A DNA stretch of 64,000 nucleotides from Pseudomonadota bacterium (GTDB lineage Bacteria; Pseudomonadota; Alphaproteobacteria; Rhizobiales; Hyphomicrobiaceae), in the NCBI GenBank assembly GCA_023412805.1, contig JAEZRM010000061.1:1-64000 (forward strand). Reading direction: 5' to 3'. Position 1 is the first letter of the stretch, and each line of letters opens with the position of its first letter. The position numbers and the translations under genes were made by a program. The notes beneath the pieces were generated by a model. It was not told where the DNA came from. It saw nothing but the letters and a program-made list of their open reading frames with translations, and ran no database searches. Shown here piece after piece: positions 42,621 to 51,952 of this stretch.

Positions 42621-43181
42621 ATGGCAGGCGGTGGAGATCGGGACGGGCGCATCTTGCTCGGCCGGATCGTTGCCGCCCATGGCGTGCGCGGCGAAGTTCT
42701 CGTGCGTTCCTACGCGGATGCGCCCGAGGATGTCGGCGCCTATGGCCGGCTTGCGGCGCCAGCACTCGGGCGGGAGCTGGAGCTTCGCGTGCTGCGCGTG
42801 ACGGCCAAGGGCGTTATAGCGCGCGTCGCCGGTATCGCTGACCGGAACGCCGCCGAGGCGCTTGCGGGAACCGATCTTTACGTCGAGCGCGCACAGCTCC
42901 CTGCACCGGCTGAGGACGAATTCTATCACGCGGACCTGATTGGTCTGGCTGCCGTCAGCCCGGACGGCGTCGAGATCGGCCGCGTGGTCGCCGTACATAA
43001 CTTTGGTGCCGGCGATTTGATCGAGGTCGCTCTTGCAGCCTCGCGGCGTACCGAGCACATACCGTTCAATGATCGCTTCGTGCCGGAGGTCGACATGGCT
43101 GCCGGCAGAATCGTGGTCAACTTGCCGGAGACCTCCGACGAGCCTGACGCCTTCGACGGGGAAGAGCCACCGCAAGCCTAA
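42621..43181 (+). CDS. rimM: Ribosome maturation factor RimM
   Basis: A 186-residue RimM. The N-terminal domain is marked by ILLGRIVAAHGVRGEVLVRS, and the PRC-barrel domain by EDEFYHADLIGLAAVSPDG and IPFNDRFVPEVDMAAGRIVV. It helps 16S processing and assembly of the 30S head, binding S19. It lies 21 bp after rpsP. In most relatives trmD and rplS follow; here a membrane protein does. Confidence 0.95.
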   Translation: MAGGGDRDGRILLGRIVAAHGVRGEVLVRSYADAPEDVGAYGRLAAPALGRELELRVLRVTAKGVIARVAGIADRNAAEALAGTDLYVERAQLPAPAEDEFYHADLIGLAAVSPDGVEIGRVVAVHNFGAGDLIEVALAASRRTEHIPFNDRFVPEVDMAAGRIVVNLPETSDEPDAFDGEEPPQA

Positions 43182-43282
43182 ATCCAGCTTCCCGCCCTAA
43201 TGTGTCGGCTTGGTTTCTGTGATCCGGAAACCATGAGGCCGCGCGAACCGCAGTCGAACGGAACCAACCAATTAGGTGGGCG

Positions 43283-43300
43283 TTAAGTCCGCGGACCTAA
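43283..43300. promoter_or_regulatory. Near-perfect 18-bp palindrome, possible operator
   Basis: TTAAGTCCGCGGACCTAA has a perfect 10-bp core (GTCCGCGGAC) flanked by TTA and TAA. It lies 38 bp upstream of the 43338 gene. No regulator is known. Confidence 0.4.
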
Positions 43301-43337
43301 TATTCCGCCATCTGAACAAGAGTATTGAGCGATTGCC

Positions 43338-43922
43338 ATGCTTGCGCGCACCGACGATCTTCTCGCGAATGCCTCCAATGACGACAGCACGTTCGTGCGC
43401 GTTGTGCAGGCCAAGGCGCGCTGGCACGCCATGCTGGGTCTCGCGGTGGCGGGCCTGATGGTCGCGGCGCTCTTCGGTGGCATGTTTCTGCTGACGAGCG
43501 AGGCCCTCAGTAAGCCGGATGCCGTGAACCTTGCACTCGCGCAGCCGCTGGCGACGCTTCAAGTTGTTGCCGGCATCATGATGCTTTCGGCGCTGCTTCT
43601 CGTGCCTGTGCGTCGCCTCGTCGCGGATTTCGGTAGCCGGGGCATCGTCGAGATCGACGGCAATATGGTTGAGGTTTCGGAGAAGGGCCTCTTCTCGACG
43701 CGGAAATTTAGCGAGCCGCTCGATGCCTATCGCGGTATTGCCCATCGCATGCGCACCACGGTCTCCGGTATTCGTCACGAACTCGTATTGGTTCATCCCG
43801 ATGCGCGCCGCGACGTGGTCATAGCGCTGGATCGCCTTGAGGCGACGATTTCGCCGGCCTCGATGATAGCGCGGCTCGGTCTTCCGGAGATCACCGCCGG
43901 AGATATCGCGCACCGGCGGTAA
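43338..43922 (+). CDS. Hypothetical two-helix membrane protein
   Basis: A 194-residue protein not assigned to a family. A soluble N-terminus of about 30 residues precedes two membrane helices (AMLGLAVAGLMVAALFGGMF and near ATLQVVAGIMMLSALLLVPV). A C-terminal region of about 110 residues has beta-like character (GIVEIDGNMVEVSEKGLFST, GIRHELVLVHPDARRDVVIA). The order suggests a membrane-anchored PH-like domain, as in small bacterial PH-domain proteins, but this is a guess. It lies between rimM and the ABC-F gene. Confidence 0.6.
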   Translation: MLARTDDLLANASNDDSTFVRVVQAKARWHAMLGLAVAGLMVAALFGGMFLLTSEALSKPDAVNLALAQPLATLQVVAGIMMLSALLLVPVRRLVADFGSRGIVEIDGNMVEVSEKGLFSTRKFSEPLDAYRGIAHRMRTTVSGIRHELVLVHPDARRDVVIALDRLEATISPASMIARLGLPEITAGDIAHRR

Positions 43923-43964
43923 GATCTGTTGGTGCGCACGCGTTCGGCGCGCTAGATACGCCGC

Positions 43965-45806
43965 ATGGCAATCGAGCTCATCCGGCTTTCCGGTATTCAT
44001 CTGACCTTCGGTAGAACGGCGCTGCTCTCCGGCGCCGATGTCAGCGTGCGCGCGGGCGACCGCATTGGTCTCGTCGGACGCAACGGCTCCGGCAAGTCGA
44101 CCTTGCTCAAGATCGCGGCTGGTCTCGTCGCGCCCGATCAGGGAGAGCGCTTCGTCCATCCAGGCGCTCGCGTTGCCTATCTGCCGCAAGAAGCGGACCT
44201 GACGGGTTTTGCCAGCGTCGCGGCCTATGTGGAGGCGGGATTGGCCGAGGGTGAGGGCGCTTACCTCGCGCAATCGGCGCTGGAGACCATGGGCCTGACG
44301 GGCAGCGAGGATCCAGCCCAGATCTCGGGCGGCGAAGCGCGCCGCGCGGCGATTGCGCGCGCCCTCGCATCGAGCCCGGACATTCTGCTGCTGGACGAGC
44401 CGACCAACCATCTCGATCTCCCGGCTATCGAGTGGCTCGAAAAAGAGTTGGCCAGCCTGCGGGCCGCCATCGTTCTGATCAGCCACGACCGCCGCTTCCT
44501 CGAAACGCTGACGCGCACGACTGTCTGGATCGATCGCGGCATCGCACGCCGGCTCGACAAAGGATTCGCCTCCTTCGAGGGCTGGCGCGACGAGGTGCTC
44601 GAACAGGAAGAGCTCGAACGCCACAAGCTCGATCGCAAGATCGCGCGAGAGGAAAGCTGGATGCACGGCGGCGTCACGGCGCGCCGCAAGCGCAATGTGC
44701 GCCGCGTCGCCGAGCTGCACAATCGGCGCGTCGAGCGCCGGGATGCGCGCGGGCCGGTCGGAAATGTCCGCTTCGCCGTCAGTGAAGGCGGCACGTCCGG
44801 CAAGCTCGTGATCGAGGCCGAGCACATCTCCAAGGCGTTCGACGGGCGCCCCATCGTAAGTGACCTCTCGCTGCGTATCGCGCGTGGGGACCGGCTCGGC
44901 ATAATCGGCCCGAACGGAGCCGGCAAGACCACATTGCTGGCCATGCTGACCGGCGCACTCGCGCCCGACAGCGGCACGGTGAAGCTCGGCACGAACCTCG
45001 AAATGGTGACGCTCGACCAGCGGCGCGAGCAACTCAAGCCGGACTGGACACTTGCAGAAGCGTTAACCGGCGGGCGCGGCGATCAGGTGATCGTCAATGG
45101 GAGCGCGCGCCATGTCATCGGCTATATGAAGGACTTCCTGTTCGCCCCTGAGCAGGCGCGTACGCCCCTGAGCGTGCTGTCGGGCGGCGAGCGCGGGCGC
45201 CTCATGCTCGCGCGGGCCCTGGCGCGGCCATCGAACCTGCTTGTGCTCGACGAGCCGACCAACGATCTGGATCTCGAAACGCTCGATCTGCTCCAGGAGC
45301 TGCTCGCGGATTATGCGGGGACCGTGCTTCTCGTGAGCCACGACCGCGACTTTCTCGACCGCGTGGCGACGGGCGTCATCATGTCGGAAGGCGAGGGGCG
45401 ATGGATCGAATATGCGGGCGGCTACTCCGACATGCTCAATCAGCGCGCGGGCAGCAGTGCGGAGCCGGCAGCGAAACCGCGCACGGCGACGCGCCCGGTG
45501 GATACAACCGAAGCAACCGCGCAGGAAAGCACCTCGGCAAGCCCGCAGCGCAAGCTCAGCTACAAGCAGACGCAGGCACTCGAAGCCCTGCCGAAGCAAA
45601 TGGCGGCGCTGGAAGCAGAAATCGCCGATCTCGGGCGCCGTCTCGCGGATCCGGATCTGTTCACGCGTGATCCTCAGACGTTTCACAAGGCGACCACGCG
45701 CCTGTCGGAAGCGGGGGCCGAGCTGTCCGAGGCGGAGAACGCCTGGCTCGAACTCGAGCTGCTGCGTGATGAGATCGCGCAACACCGCGCGTCATCAAAG
45801 CGCTGA
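43965..45806 (+). CDS. uup: ABC-F family ATPase (Uup-like)
   Basis: A 613-residue soluble protein with two ABC domains and no membrane region. Walker A motifs are GRNGSGKST and GPNGAGKTT. Signatures are ISGGEARR and LSGGERGR, and Walker B motifs LLLDEPTNHLD and LVLDEPTNDLD. A C-terminal coiled coil at about 525-610 (LEALPKQMAALEAEIADLG) is typical of Uup. Uup acts on ribosomes and on DNA branch migration in E. coli. Assignment as Uup rests on the coiled-coil tail. Confidence 0.9.
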   Translation: MAIELIRLSGIHLTFGRTALLSGADVSVRAGDRIGLVGRNGSGKSTLLKIAAGLVAPDQGERFVHPGARVAYLPQEADLTGFASVAAYVEAGLAEGEGAYLAQSALETMGLTGSEDPAQISGGEARRAAIARALASSPDILLLDEPTNHLDLPAIEWLEKELASLRAAIVLISHDRRFLETLTRTTVWIDRGIARRLDKGFASFEGWRDEVLEQEELERHKLDRKIAREESWMHGGVTARRKRNVRRVAELHNRRVERRDARGPVGNVRFAVSEGGTSGKLVIEAEHISKAFDGRPIVSDLSLRIARGDRLGIIGPNGAGKTTLLAMLTGALAPDSGTVKLGTNLEMVTLDQRREQLKPDWTLAEALTGGRGDQVIVNGSARHVIGYMKDFLFAPEQARTPLSVLSGGERGRLMLARALARPSNLLVLDEPTNDLDLETLDLLQELLADYAGTVLLVSHDRDFLDRVATGVIMSEGEGRWIEYAGGYSDMLNQRAGSSAEPAAKPRTATRPVDTTEATAQESTSASPQRKLSYKQTQALEALPKQMAALEAEIADLGRRLADPDLFTRDPQTFHKATTRLSEAGAELSEAENAWLELELLRDEIAQHRASSKR

Positions 45807-45920
45807 ATCGCCGATTCTCCGGCCCTTTTCTGGTGGCAGTTCGGCCGCAAGCATTGCGAATCGGGTCCCCGGCGAGAACACTCCCAGTGGGTCGAATCAC
45901 TGGAAGCGGAGCGTGCGGGG

Positions 45921-47723
45921 ATGACACATACCGCAGCTTACGGCGACGACGCCCTCGATGAACCGGCAGAAGCCGGCGCGGGTGGCTGGTTGCCTGAGAT
46001 TGTCGTTCACTTGTCGATGATGATCGTGATTGCCGCGCTTGGCATGGCGCTGCGCACGAGCTTCGGATTTGGTATGGCGTCGGCTATCGCTATCTCGCTG
46101 AGCGTCTACTGGTGCCTGCTGGTGGTGCACGCGCTCGTGCGGCGCGGAAAGGATGCAGCCGATCTCAGCGAGGAAGTGGCACAGCTCGCGGATGAGAATG
46201 CCGCTCTGCGCCGTCTCACGGGCGTGCGCCGCAGCTCCGAGATGGAGCGCGAACAGCCGCGTCTCGGAGGATTGGCGAGCGAGCGGCCGCCGCCACGCGT
46301 TCTGGATCGCAGTCGCGCTCCCGAAGCGCGCCCGAAAGGACCCGAGCTGCCCAAAGCGGTGCCGGGCCCCAGCAAACCCGTTGCAAGTGAGCCTTCCCTG
46401 CGCGCAAGCGAGCCGGCAAAAGCTAAGCCGACGCCCCCGCCTGCGCCACCGAAGCCGCCGGCAGCCGTCACGGCGCCTCGGCAAGGCAATATCGCGCCAC
46501 CCGCACGCGAGGCGATTGCGCCGCCATCAAAGAAGCCGCCATCAGCACCCGCGGCGACACGTGGTCCGCCTCCTCCGCCAGCGCGTCCGCGTGCGCAGGG
46601 ACTTGCCGCGCTCGCCGCCGAGAAGCCGATCGCAAAGACGCCCGTCGTGAACCCGCGCGCAAGTGCAGAGATCGAAGACCCGCGGGCACAGGACATTGCC
46701 ATCATGCAGTCCCTCATCAAGGGGCTCGCCGATCAGATCAATGGACCAGCGGCAAAGGTCGAGGCGCCACGCGCGCCGGTAGCGCCTGAGCCGATGCCGG
46801 AACTCGTGCCTGAGCTTGCCGAGGCGTTCGTGCAGGCGCCCGCCAGCCCCGTGCTCGAAAAGATCGAAGAGCAGGTCGGCGCGCTGCGAGACATGGCCGA
46901 TGACATGCGCGACAGCCTCTCGCCGCCGTCGGCTGAGAGTGTTGCGGCGGCCGGCGCGCGCAGCTTGCACACCGAGCTGGAGCGCGCCCTCGATGCCGCC
47001 CGTATCGATGTGTGCGTCGATCCCATTCTCGGCCTCGACGATCGCAGGGCGCGGCATTTCGAGGTGTCGGTGCGCTTGCATAGCGAGGGCGGCGAGATTC
47101 TGGATCCGCGCCACTTCATGGGAGCCCTCACAGGGACGGGCCTGACGCCGCGCATCGAGGCGCTGACGTTCAGCGAGACCATCAGGCTTGCGGGCGAGTT
47201 CGCGGCGCGGGGAGCGGCGGCCGACCTGTTCTCGATGGCCTCGGGCGAGTCGCTGCGCGATGGCGATTTCCATGCGGTACTGGGTGGCGCGCTGGCGCCG
47301 GACGTCCGGCTCGGCGCGCGGCTCGTGATGTCGATCCCGCAGGAAGAAGTGCGTGCGTTCGGTCCTGCCCACTGGCAGGCGCTCGCGGCACTCTCCGAGG
47401 CTGGCCTGCGGTATGCCCTCATCGATGTGGTCGATCTCGACATGGACTTCGAGATGCTGGCCGCGGAAGGTTTCGAGTTCGTGCGGCTCGATGCCGGCAT
47501 TTTCCTGCAGGGCTTGCCGGCACCGCACGGCATTGTGCCGGCCGCCGACCTCTGCCGGCATCTTTCCGGCTTCGGTTTCACGCTCATCGTGAGCCGAATC
47601 GGCGAGGAGCGGGAGCTTGCCGAGGTGCTGGGCTTCGGCGCGTTGCTCGGGCAGGGCCGTCTTTTCGGCGGGCCGCGTCCGATCCGCCAGGAGCGCCCGG
47701 CACGCCACCCGAGCGCGGCATAG
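45921..47723 (+). CDS. Membrane protein with degenerate EAL domain (TipF-like)
   Basis: A 600-residue protein: two membrane helices at about 28-72, a Pro/Ala/Lys-rich linker at about 115-265, a helical stretch, and an EAL domain at about 350-590. The EAL motif reads FEVSVRL in place of xEALxRW, and the DDFGTG region reads VVDLDMDF, so phosphodiesterase activity is unlikely. This layout matches TipF of Caulobacter, a c-di-GMP-binding flagellar assembly factor. Role here is inferred; no flagellar genes are in the window. It precedes the TIGR01459 HAD gene. Confidence 0.78.
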   Translation: MTHTAAYGDDALDEPAEAGAGGWLPEIVVHLSMMIVIAALGMALRTSFGFGMASAIAISLSVYWCLLVVHALVRRGKDAADLSEEVAQLADENAALRRLTGVRRSSEMEREQPRLGGLASERPPPRVLDRSRAPEARPKGPELPKAVPGPSKPVASEPSLRASEPAKAKPTPPPAPPKPPAAVTAPRQGNIAPPAREAIAPPSKKPPSAPAATRGPPPPPARPRAQGLAALAAEKPIAKTPVVNPRASAEIEDPRAQDIAIMQSLIKGLADQINGPAAKVEAPRAPVAPEPMPELVPELAEAFVQAPASPVLEKIEEQVGALRDMADDMRDSLSPPSAESVAAAGARSLHTELERALDAARIDVCVDPILGLDDRRARHFEVSVRLHSEGGEILDPRHFMGALTGTGLTPRIEALTFSETIRLAGEFAARGAAADLFSMASGESLRDGDFHAVLGGALAPDVRLGARLVMSIPQEEVRAFGPAHWQALAALSEAGLRYALIDVVDLDMDFEMLAAEGFEFVRLDAGIFLQGLPAPHGIVPAADLCRHLSGFGFTLIVSRIGEERELAEVLGFGALLGQGRLFGGPRPIRQERPARHPSAA

Positions 47724-47853
47724 ACCATGCCTCGCTTCCACCGCTTGAACCGCATCGATGGGCCGGCTAAAGGCAATGGCGGCCCGCAGCGCTCATTCGC
47801 CATCGGCGACTACCGCGGGACCGATCAGCCAGATCATCCATCGCGGAGGCGGG

Positions 47854-48723
47854 ATGCAGACCAAGGCCGGCCCGCATATTCCCGTGCTCCGCTCGATCGC
47901 ACCGCTCGCCCCGACGTGCGACGCCTGGATCAGTGATGTCTGGGGCGTATTCCACGACGGCGTGCACGCCTATCCCGCAGCGGGCGACGCCTGCGTGAAG
48001 TTCCGTGCCGGTGGCGGCACGATCGTTCTGGTGAGCAATGCCCCCTCGACAGGCGAGGAAGTGAGCGCGCATCTCGATGCCCTCGGCGTTCCGCGCTCAG
48101 CTTACGACGCGATCGTCACGTCCGGCGATGTCACGCGCGTGCTGATTTCGAGCTGGGCCGGGCGGCCCGTCCATCATCTCGGTCCCGACCGCTATCTCGG
48201 CACGTTCGCTGGTCTCGATGTCACCTTGGCGCCGATCGACGAAGCGGCCGTGGTCGTCTGCACAGGCCTCGTCGAGGACGAGCACGAGACGCCCGACGAC
48301 TACCGCGATCTGCTGGCGGCGATGCGCGCGCGCAAGCAGCCCATGATCTGCGTGAACCCCGATCTGGTCGTCGAACGCGGCGATCGCCTTATCTATTGCG
48401 CGGGGGCGCTGGCCGCCGCATACGAAGCGCTCGGTGGCGAGGTGGCTTACGCCGGAAAGCCCTATCCGCCCATCTATGCGCGCGCGCGCGAGCTGATCGC
48501 TATGGCGCGCGGGGCGCCGGTCGAGACGTCGCGCATTCTGGCTATCGGCGACGGTATCAAGACCGATATCGCGGGGGCGGCGGCGGCCGGACTGCGCGCC
48601 GTATTCATCGCCAGCGCGCTCCACTTCTCAGCGGGCGAAGCTCTCGACGAGGCGACGCTCAGCCGCCTTTTCGCCGGCCACCCGGCTCCGCCGATTGCGG
48701 CTCTGGAAGGGCTCGCGTGGTAA
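47854..48723 (+). CDS. TIGR01459 family HAD-type hydrolase
   Basis: About 289 residues from ATG 47854, chosen for the GCGGAGG just upstream; an in-frame ATG at 47758 lacks one. HAD motif I is ISDVWGVFHDG, motif II VLVSNAPSTGE, the motif III Lys is in VAYAGKPYPPIY, and motif IV is AIGDGIKTDIAGA. It belongs to the NagD/p-nitrophenyl phosphatase-like group; substrate unknown. Confidence 0.9.
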   Translation: MQTKAGPHIPVLRSIAPLAPTCDAWISDVWGVFHDGVHAYPAAGDACVKFRAGGGTIVLVSNAPSTGEEVSAHLDALGVPRSAYDAIVTSGDVTRVLISSWAGRPVHHLGPDRYLGTFAGLDVTLAPIDEAAVVVCTGLVEDEHETPDDYRDLLAAMRARKQPMICVNPDLVVERGDRLIYCAGALAAAYEALGGEVAYAGKPYPPIYARARELIAMARGAPVETSRILAIGDGIKTDIAGAAAAGLRAVFIASALHFSAGEALDEATLSRLFAGHPAPPIAALEGLAW

Positions 48724-49016
48724 ACGCCGGTGCCTCTCGGATCTGTGCGGCAAACTTGCGGCACCTGCGAAATCGATTGACGTGAGGCGGCGGATCACCC
48801 ATATGACGGGGGTCGTTCCGCGAGCGCGCCAAGCGCTCTGCTGCTTCGAGACCGGCTCCGTAACGAGATTGCCGTCGAAGCGTACAGTGTCTCTCCGGGA
48901 CGTTTTTTCGACCTAAACGGCCTTGCTGCGGTGCGCAGCCCCAGGCCAACAGCGCCTAGGATGGCCCTTCCGTTCGGCTGAATGCCACCGCGGCTTGCGC
49001 AGAAAGCTACGACTTC

Positions 49017-50810
49017 GTGACGACCCCGACTTTTGCTGAGCTCGGCCTCGCCGAGACACTCCTGCGTGCATTGAATGACGCGCAGTATACTCACCCCACC
49101 CCTATTCAGGCCCAGTCCATTCCCGCGCTGATCGCGGGGCGTGACTTGCTCGGTCTGGCCGAAACCGGCACCGGCAAGACGGCGGCGTTCGTGCTGCCGC
49201 TGCTCCAGCGGCTCGCCGACGAGGGCGGCCGGCCACAGCCTGGCGCGCCGCGTGCGCTCATTCTGGCGCCGACACGTGAACTCGCGATCCAGATCGGCGA
49301 GAGCATCCACGCTTACGGCCGCCATGTGCGCGTTTCCCACACGGTCATTTTCGGTGGCGTCGGCCAGCGCCCGCAGGTGAATGCGATCGCGCGCGGCGTC
49401 GACATCCTCGTTGCCACGCCGGGTCGTCTGCTCGATTTGATCGACCAGCGCCATCTGCGTCTCAATCAGGTCCAGACGTTCATTCTGGACGAAGCTGATC
49501 GGATGCTCGACATGGGCTTCGTGCGCGATGTGCGCAGGATCCTGAAGCTCGTGCCAACCGAGCGCCACTCGCTGTTGTTCTCGGCGACGATGCCGACGGA
49601 CATCGCGCAGCTCGCCGCCGATATCCTCAAGAACCCCGTGCGGGTCGAGATCGCGCGTGCCGGCAAGACCGTGGATCGCATCGACCAGCAGGTGATGTTC
49701 GTTCCCGCAGCCGCCAAGCGCGAAGTTCTCGCGCGTCTGCTGCAGAACCCTGAGATGCGCCGCGTGATCGTGTTCACGCGGACCAAGCGCGGCGCCGATC
49801 GCGTTTGCCAGGCCATCGAGCATATGGGCGTCGGTGTGCACGCCATCCATGGCAACAAGAGCCAGGGACAGCGCCAGTCCGCACTCGACAGCTTCCGCAA
49901 GGGCTTTACGCGGGTGCTCGTCGCGACCGACATCGCGGCACGCGGTATCGACATCGACGATATCACCCACGTCGTCAATTACGAGTTGCCGAACATTCCC
50001 GAGAGCTACGTGCATCGGATCGGGCGTACGGCGCGTGCGGGCGCGGAAGGCGTCGCTATTGCGTTCTGTGCGCCGGATGAGCGTGAGTACCTGCGCGATA
50101 TCGAGCGCCTGACGGGCCGCGCGCTCACTGTGATCGGGGCTCCGGGTGCGCCTGCAGGGGCAGCAGCGCACGAGACAGCATCGTCGAACGGTCATGCGCC
50201 GGGCAATGGCCCGCGTCCGCAGCGTGAAGCGGCACCCCGTCGGGATCGACCGGAGCACGCCCGCAGCGGCGCCGAGCGGCAACGCCGGGATGAGCGCAAG
50301 GGTGGTCCGCGCCGGGATCGGCCCGAGTATCGCGCGAACGGCCACAGCGAAGAGGCGCGGCACGGCGGGCCCGGCGCTCGCGGGCGCGATGGTGCCGCCC
50401 GTTCCGAGCGCCGGAGTGGCGAGGGTCAGCCGGCGCGCCACGGCGAGCGTCCGAATGGCGAGCGTCATCACCGTGGGCAAGACGACGCACAGCGGTTTGA
50501 TCGCCGGAACGGCGATGGCCATGCTTCTCAGAACGGCGAGCGCCAGCGTTCGGGACGGAGTGGCGGTCAACGTGCCGAGCAACGGCATGGCAGTGCCCCC
50601 CGAAATGGGGATGCAAGCCGGGCAGGCGGTGCACCACATGGTGCTGAGCCCGGCAAAAGCGCACCACAGCCCTGGCGCAACTGGACGCGGGGTAGCGGTG
50701 TTTCTAACGGTGAGGCACGTCGGGACGGCGGACATGGTCGTCCCACCCGCAAGCGTGCCGATGATCGCCGGCGCGACGGTGGCCAGCACAGAGGCCGCGA
50801 TGCGCGCTGA
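49017..50810 (+). CDS. rhlE: DEAD-box RNA helicase RhlE-like with Arg/Gly-rich tail
   Basis: A 597-residue helicase from a GTG start. The core (1-370) has the Q motif region HPTPIQAQSIP, GTGKTAAF, PTRELAIQ, TPGRLLD, DEAD, SAT, and HRIGRTARAG. The tail from about 385 is disordered and rich in Arg, Gly, Asp and His, with repeats such as PRRDRPE, NGERH, HGERPNGE and QNGERQR. Such tails bind RNA and can promote condensates. DEAD-box helicases of this type act in ribosome assembly, RNA decay and cold growth. Confidence 0.93.
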   Translation: MTTPTFAELGLAETLLRALNDAQYTHPTPIQAQSIPALIAGRDLLGLAETGTGKTAAFVLPLLQRLADEGGRPQPGAPRALILAPTRELAIQIGESIHAYGRHVRVSHTVIFGGVGQRPQVNAIARGVDILVATPGRLLDLIDQRHLRLNQVQTFILDEADRMLDMGFVRDVRRILKLVPTERHSLLFSATMPTDIAQLAADILKNPVRVEIARAGKTVDRIDQQVMFVPAAAKREVLARLLQNPEMRRVIVFTRTKRGADRVCQAIEHMGVGVHAIHGNKSQGQRQSALDSFRKGFTRVLVATDIAARGIDIDDITHVVNYELPNIPESYVHRIGRTARAGAEGVAIAFCAPDEREYLRDIERLTGRALTVIGAPGAPAGAAAHETASSNGHAPGNGPRPQREAAPRRDRPEHARSGAERQRRDERKGGPRRDRPEYRANGHSEEARHGGPGARGRDGAARSERRSGEGQPARHGERPNGERHHRGQDDAQRFDRRNGDGHASQNGERQRSGRSGGQRAEQRHGSAPRNGDASRAGGAPHGAEPGKSAPQPWRNWTRGSGVSNGEARRDGGHGRPTRKRADDRRRDGGQHRGRDAR

Positions 50811-50982
50811 GCGAGCTTAGCGGAAGTTCTTCACGAGTACGTTCATGTGGTCGCGTAAGAGTATCTGGCCGCGGCGTGCCAAAAGGCCGATAGTCACACC
50901 GCCCGTTGCAGCGGCGCGCAGTAAACCGGGCCGTCCGGTGCGCGCCTGCGCGGCGTGTTGGCCGAAGCCAGGGAGCACACTG

Positions 50983-51447
50983 ATGCGAGACGAGTTGAAC
51001 GCTGCCATGAAAACCGCCATGCGCGCGCAGGACAAGACGCGCCTTGGCACCATCCGCCTCGTCCTGGCAGCGATCAAGGATCGCGATCTCGGCATCCAGA
51101 GCAAGACGGGTGATGCGGGGGCCGAGGCCTCCCGGATCAGCGACGCCGACATCGCGCAGTTGCTTGCCACCATGATCAAGCAACGTCGCGAGAGCATCCG
51201 CATTTACGAGGAGGCCGGACGCCTCGAACTCGCGCAGAAGGAAGCCGAGGAGATCGAGGTCATCTCCGAGTTCCTGCCGCGTCAGCTCGACGATGCGGAA
51301 GCGAAGAAGGCCATCCAGGGTGTGATCGCGGAGACCGGCGCGACGAGCGTCAAGGATATGGGGCGCGTTATGGCAGTGTTGCGCGAGCGCTATCGCGGGC
51401 AGATGGATTTCGCCAAGGCGAGCGCGCTCGTGAAGGAACTGTTGTAA
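50983..51447 (+). CDS. GatB/YqeY domain-containing protein
   Basis: A 154-residue YqeY protein from ATG 50983, with GGGAG upstream. It starts MRDELNAAMKTAMRAQDKTR, keeps the helical YqeY domain (RRESIRIYEEAGRLELAQKE) and ends in the GatB-tail-like part. It is related to the tRNA-binding tail of GatB, but its function is unclear. In this order it often precedes dnaG and rpoD; here convergent membrane-protein genes follow. Confidence 0.92.
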   Translation: MRDELNAAMKTAMRAQDKTRLGTIRLVLAAIKDRDLGIQSKTGDAGAEASRISDADIAQLLATMIKQRRESIRIYEEAGRLELAQKEAEEIEVISEFLPRQLDDAEAKKAIQGVIAETGATSVKDMGRVMAVLRERYRGQMDFAKASALVKELL

Positions 51448-51460
51448 GAGCCCGCGTGGC

Positions 51461-51952
51461 TCAGTGGTAGGCAATGTAGCGGCCGAGGCCGACGACGCCG
51501 AGCCACGTCATCATCGACAATGCGCCCGCAACGCGCGCAAAGCCCGGCATCGGGGCCTGCGGCCCAAGCGCGTCGAGCGTCCTTACGACGTGATTGCCGA
51601 AAAATAGCGCGTGCACGATGCCGAAGGCGACCAGCGCCATCTTGATTTGGAAGATGCCGTTGTGGGCGACGTGGCTTGCTTCAGCCGTGAATAGAACACC
51701 TCCCGAGATGAGCACCGCAATGAGCGCCAGGATCGCGGCGCGGCGTGCGCCGCGCACGACGCGGGAGGGATCGGATCCGGTGAGCGCCCCCATGAGGCGC
51801 ACATCCATCACCGCGATGGCACCTGCGAACAGCACGATAGCAACGACATGAGCAACGTTGGCCGTCGGGTAGATCCAGACGGACTGGCGGATCAGCGCAC
51901 CGATCTCCGAATGCTCGATGGCGGCGAGGATGCCGGGCGCTGCAGCGTTCAT
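51461..51952 (-). CDS. Small integral membrane protein (DUF6644/DUF2214-like)
   Basis: A 163-residue protein with about four membrane helices (ANVAHVVAIVLFAGAIAVMD, AAILALIAVLISGGVLFTAE, IKMALVAFGIVHALFF, and a C-terminal VVGLGRYIAY). The His residues in and next to these helices are typical of this uncharacterised family, sometimes found with copper or electron-transfer genes. Its start overlaps the stop of the DUF6152 gene by one base (TGATG), so the two are coupled. Confidence 0.7.
   Translation of the reverse strand: MNAAAPGILAAIEHSEIGALIRQSVWIYPTANVAHVVAIVLFAGAIAVMDVRLMGALTGSDPSRVVRGARRAAILALIAVLISGGVLFTAEASHVAHNGIFQIKMALVAFGIVHALFFGNHVVRTLDALGPQAPMPGFARVAGALSMMTWLGVVGLGRYIAYH

Noticed and set aside
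48795..50789. 664-codon minus-strand open frame opposite rhlE
   Set aside because: It is a shadow of the helicase gene, whose DEAD-box motifs are complete.
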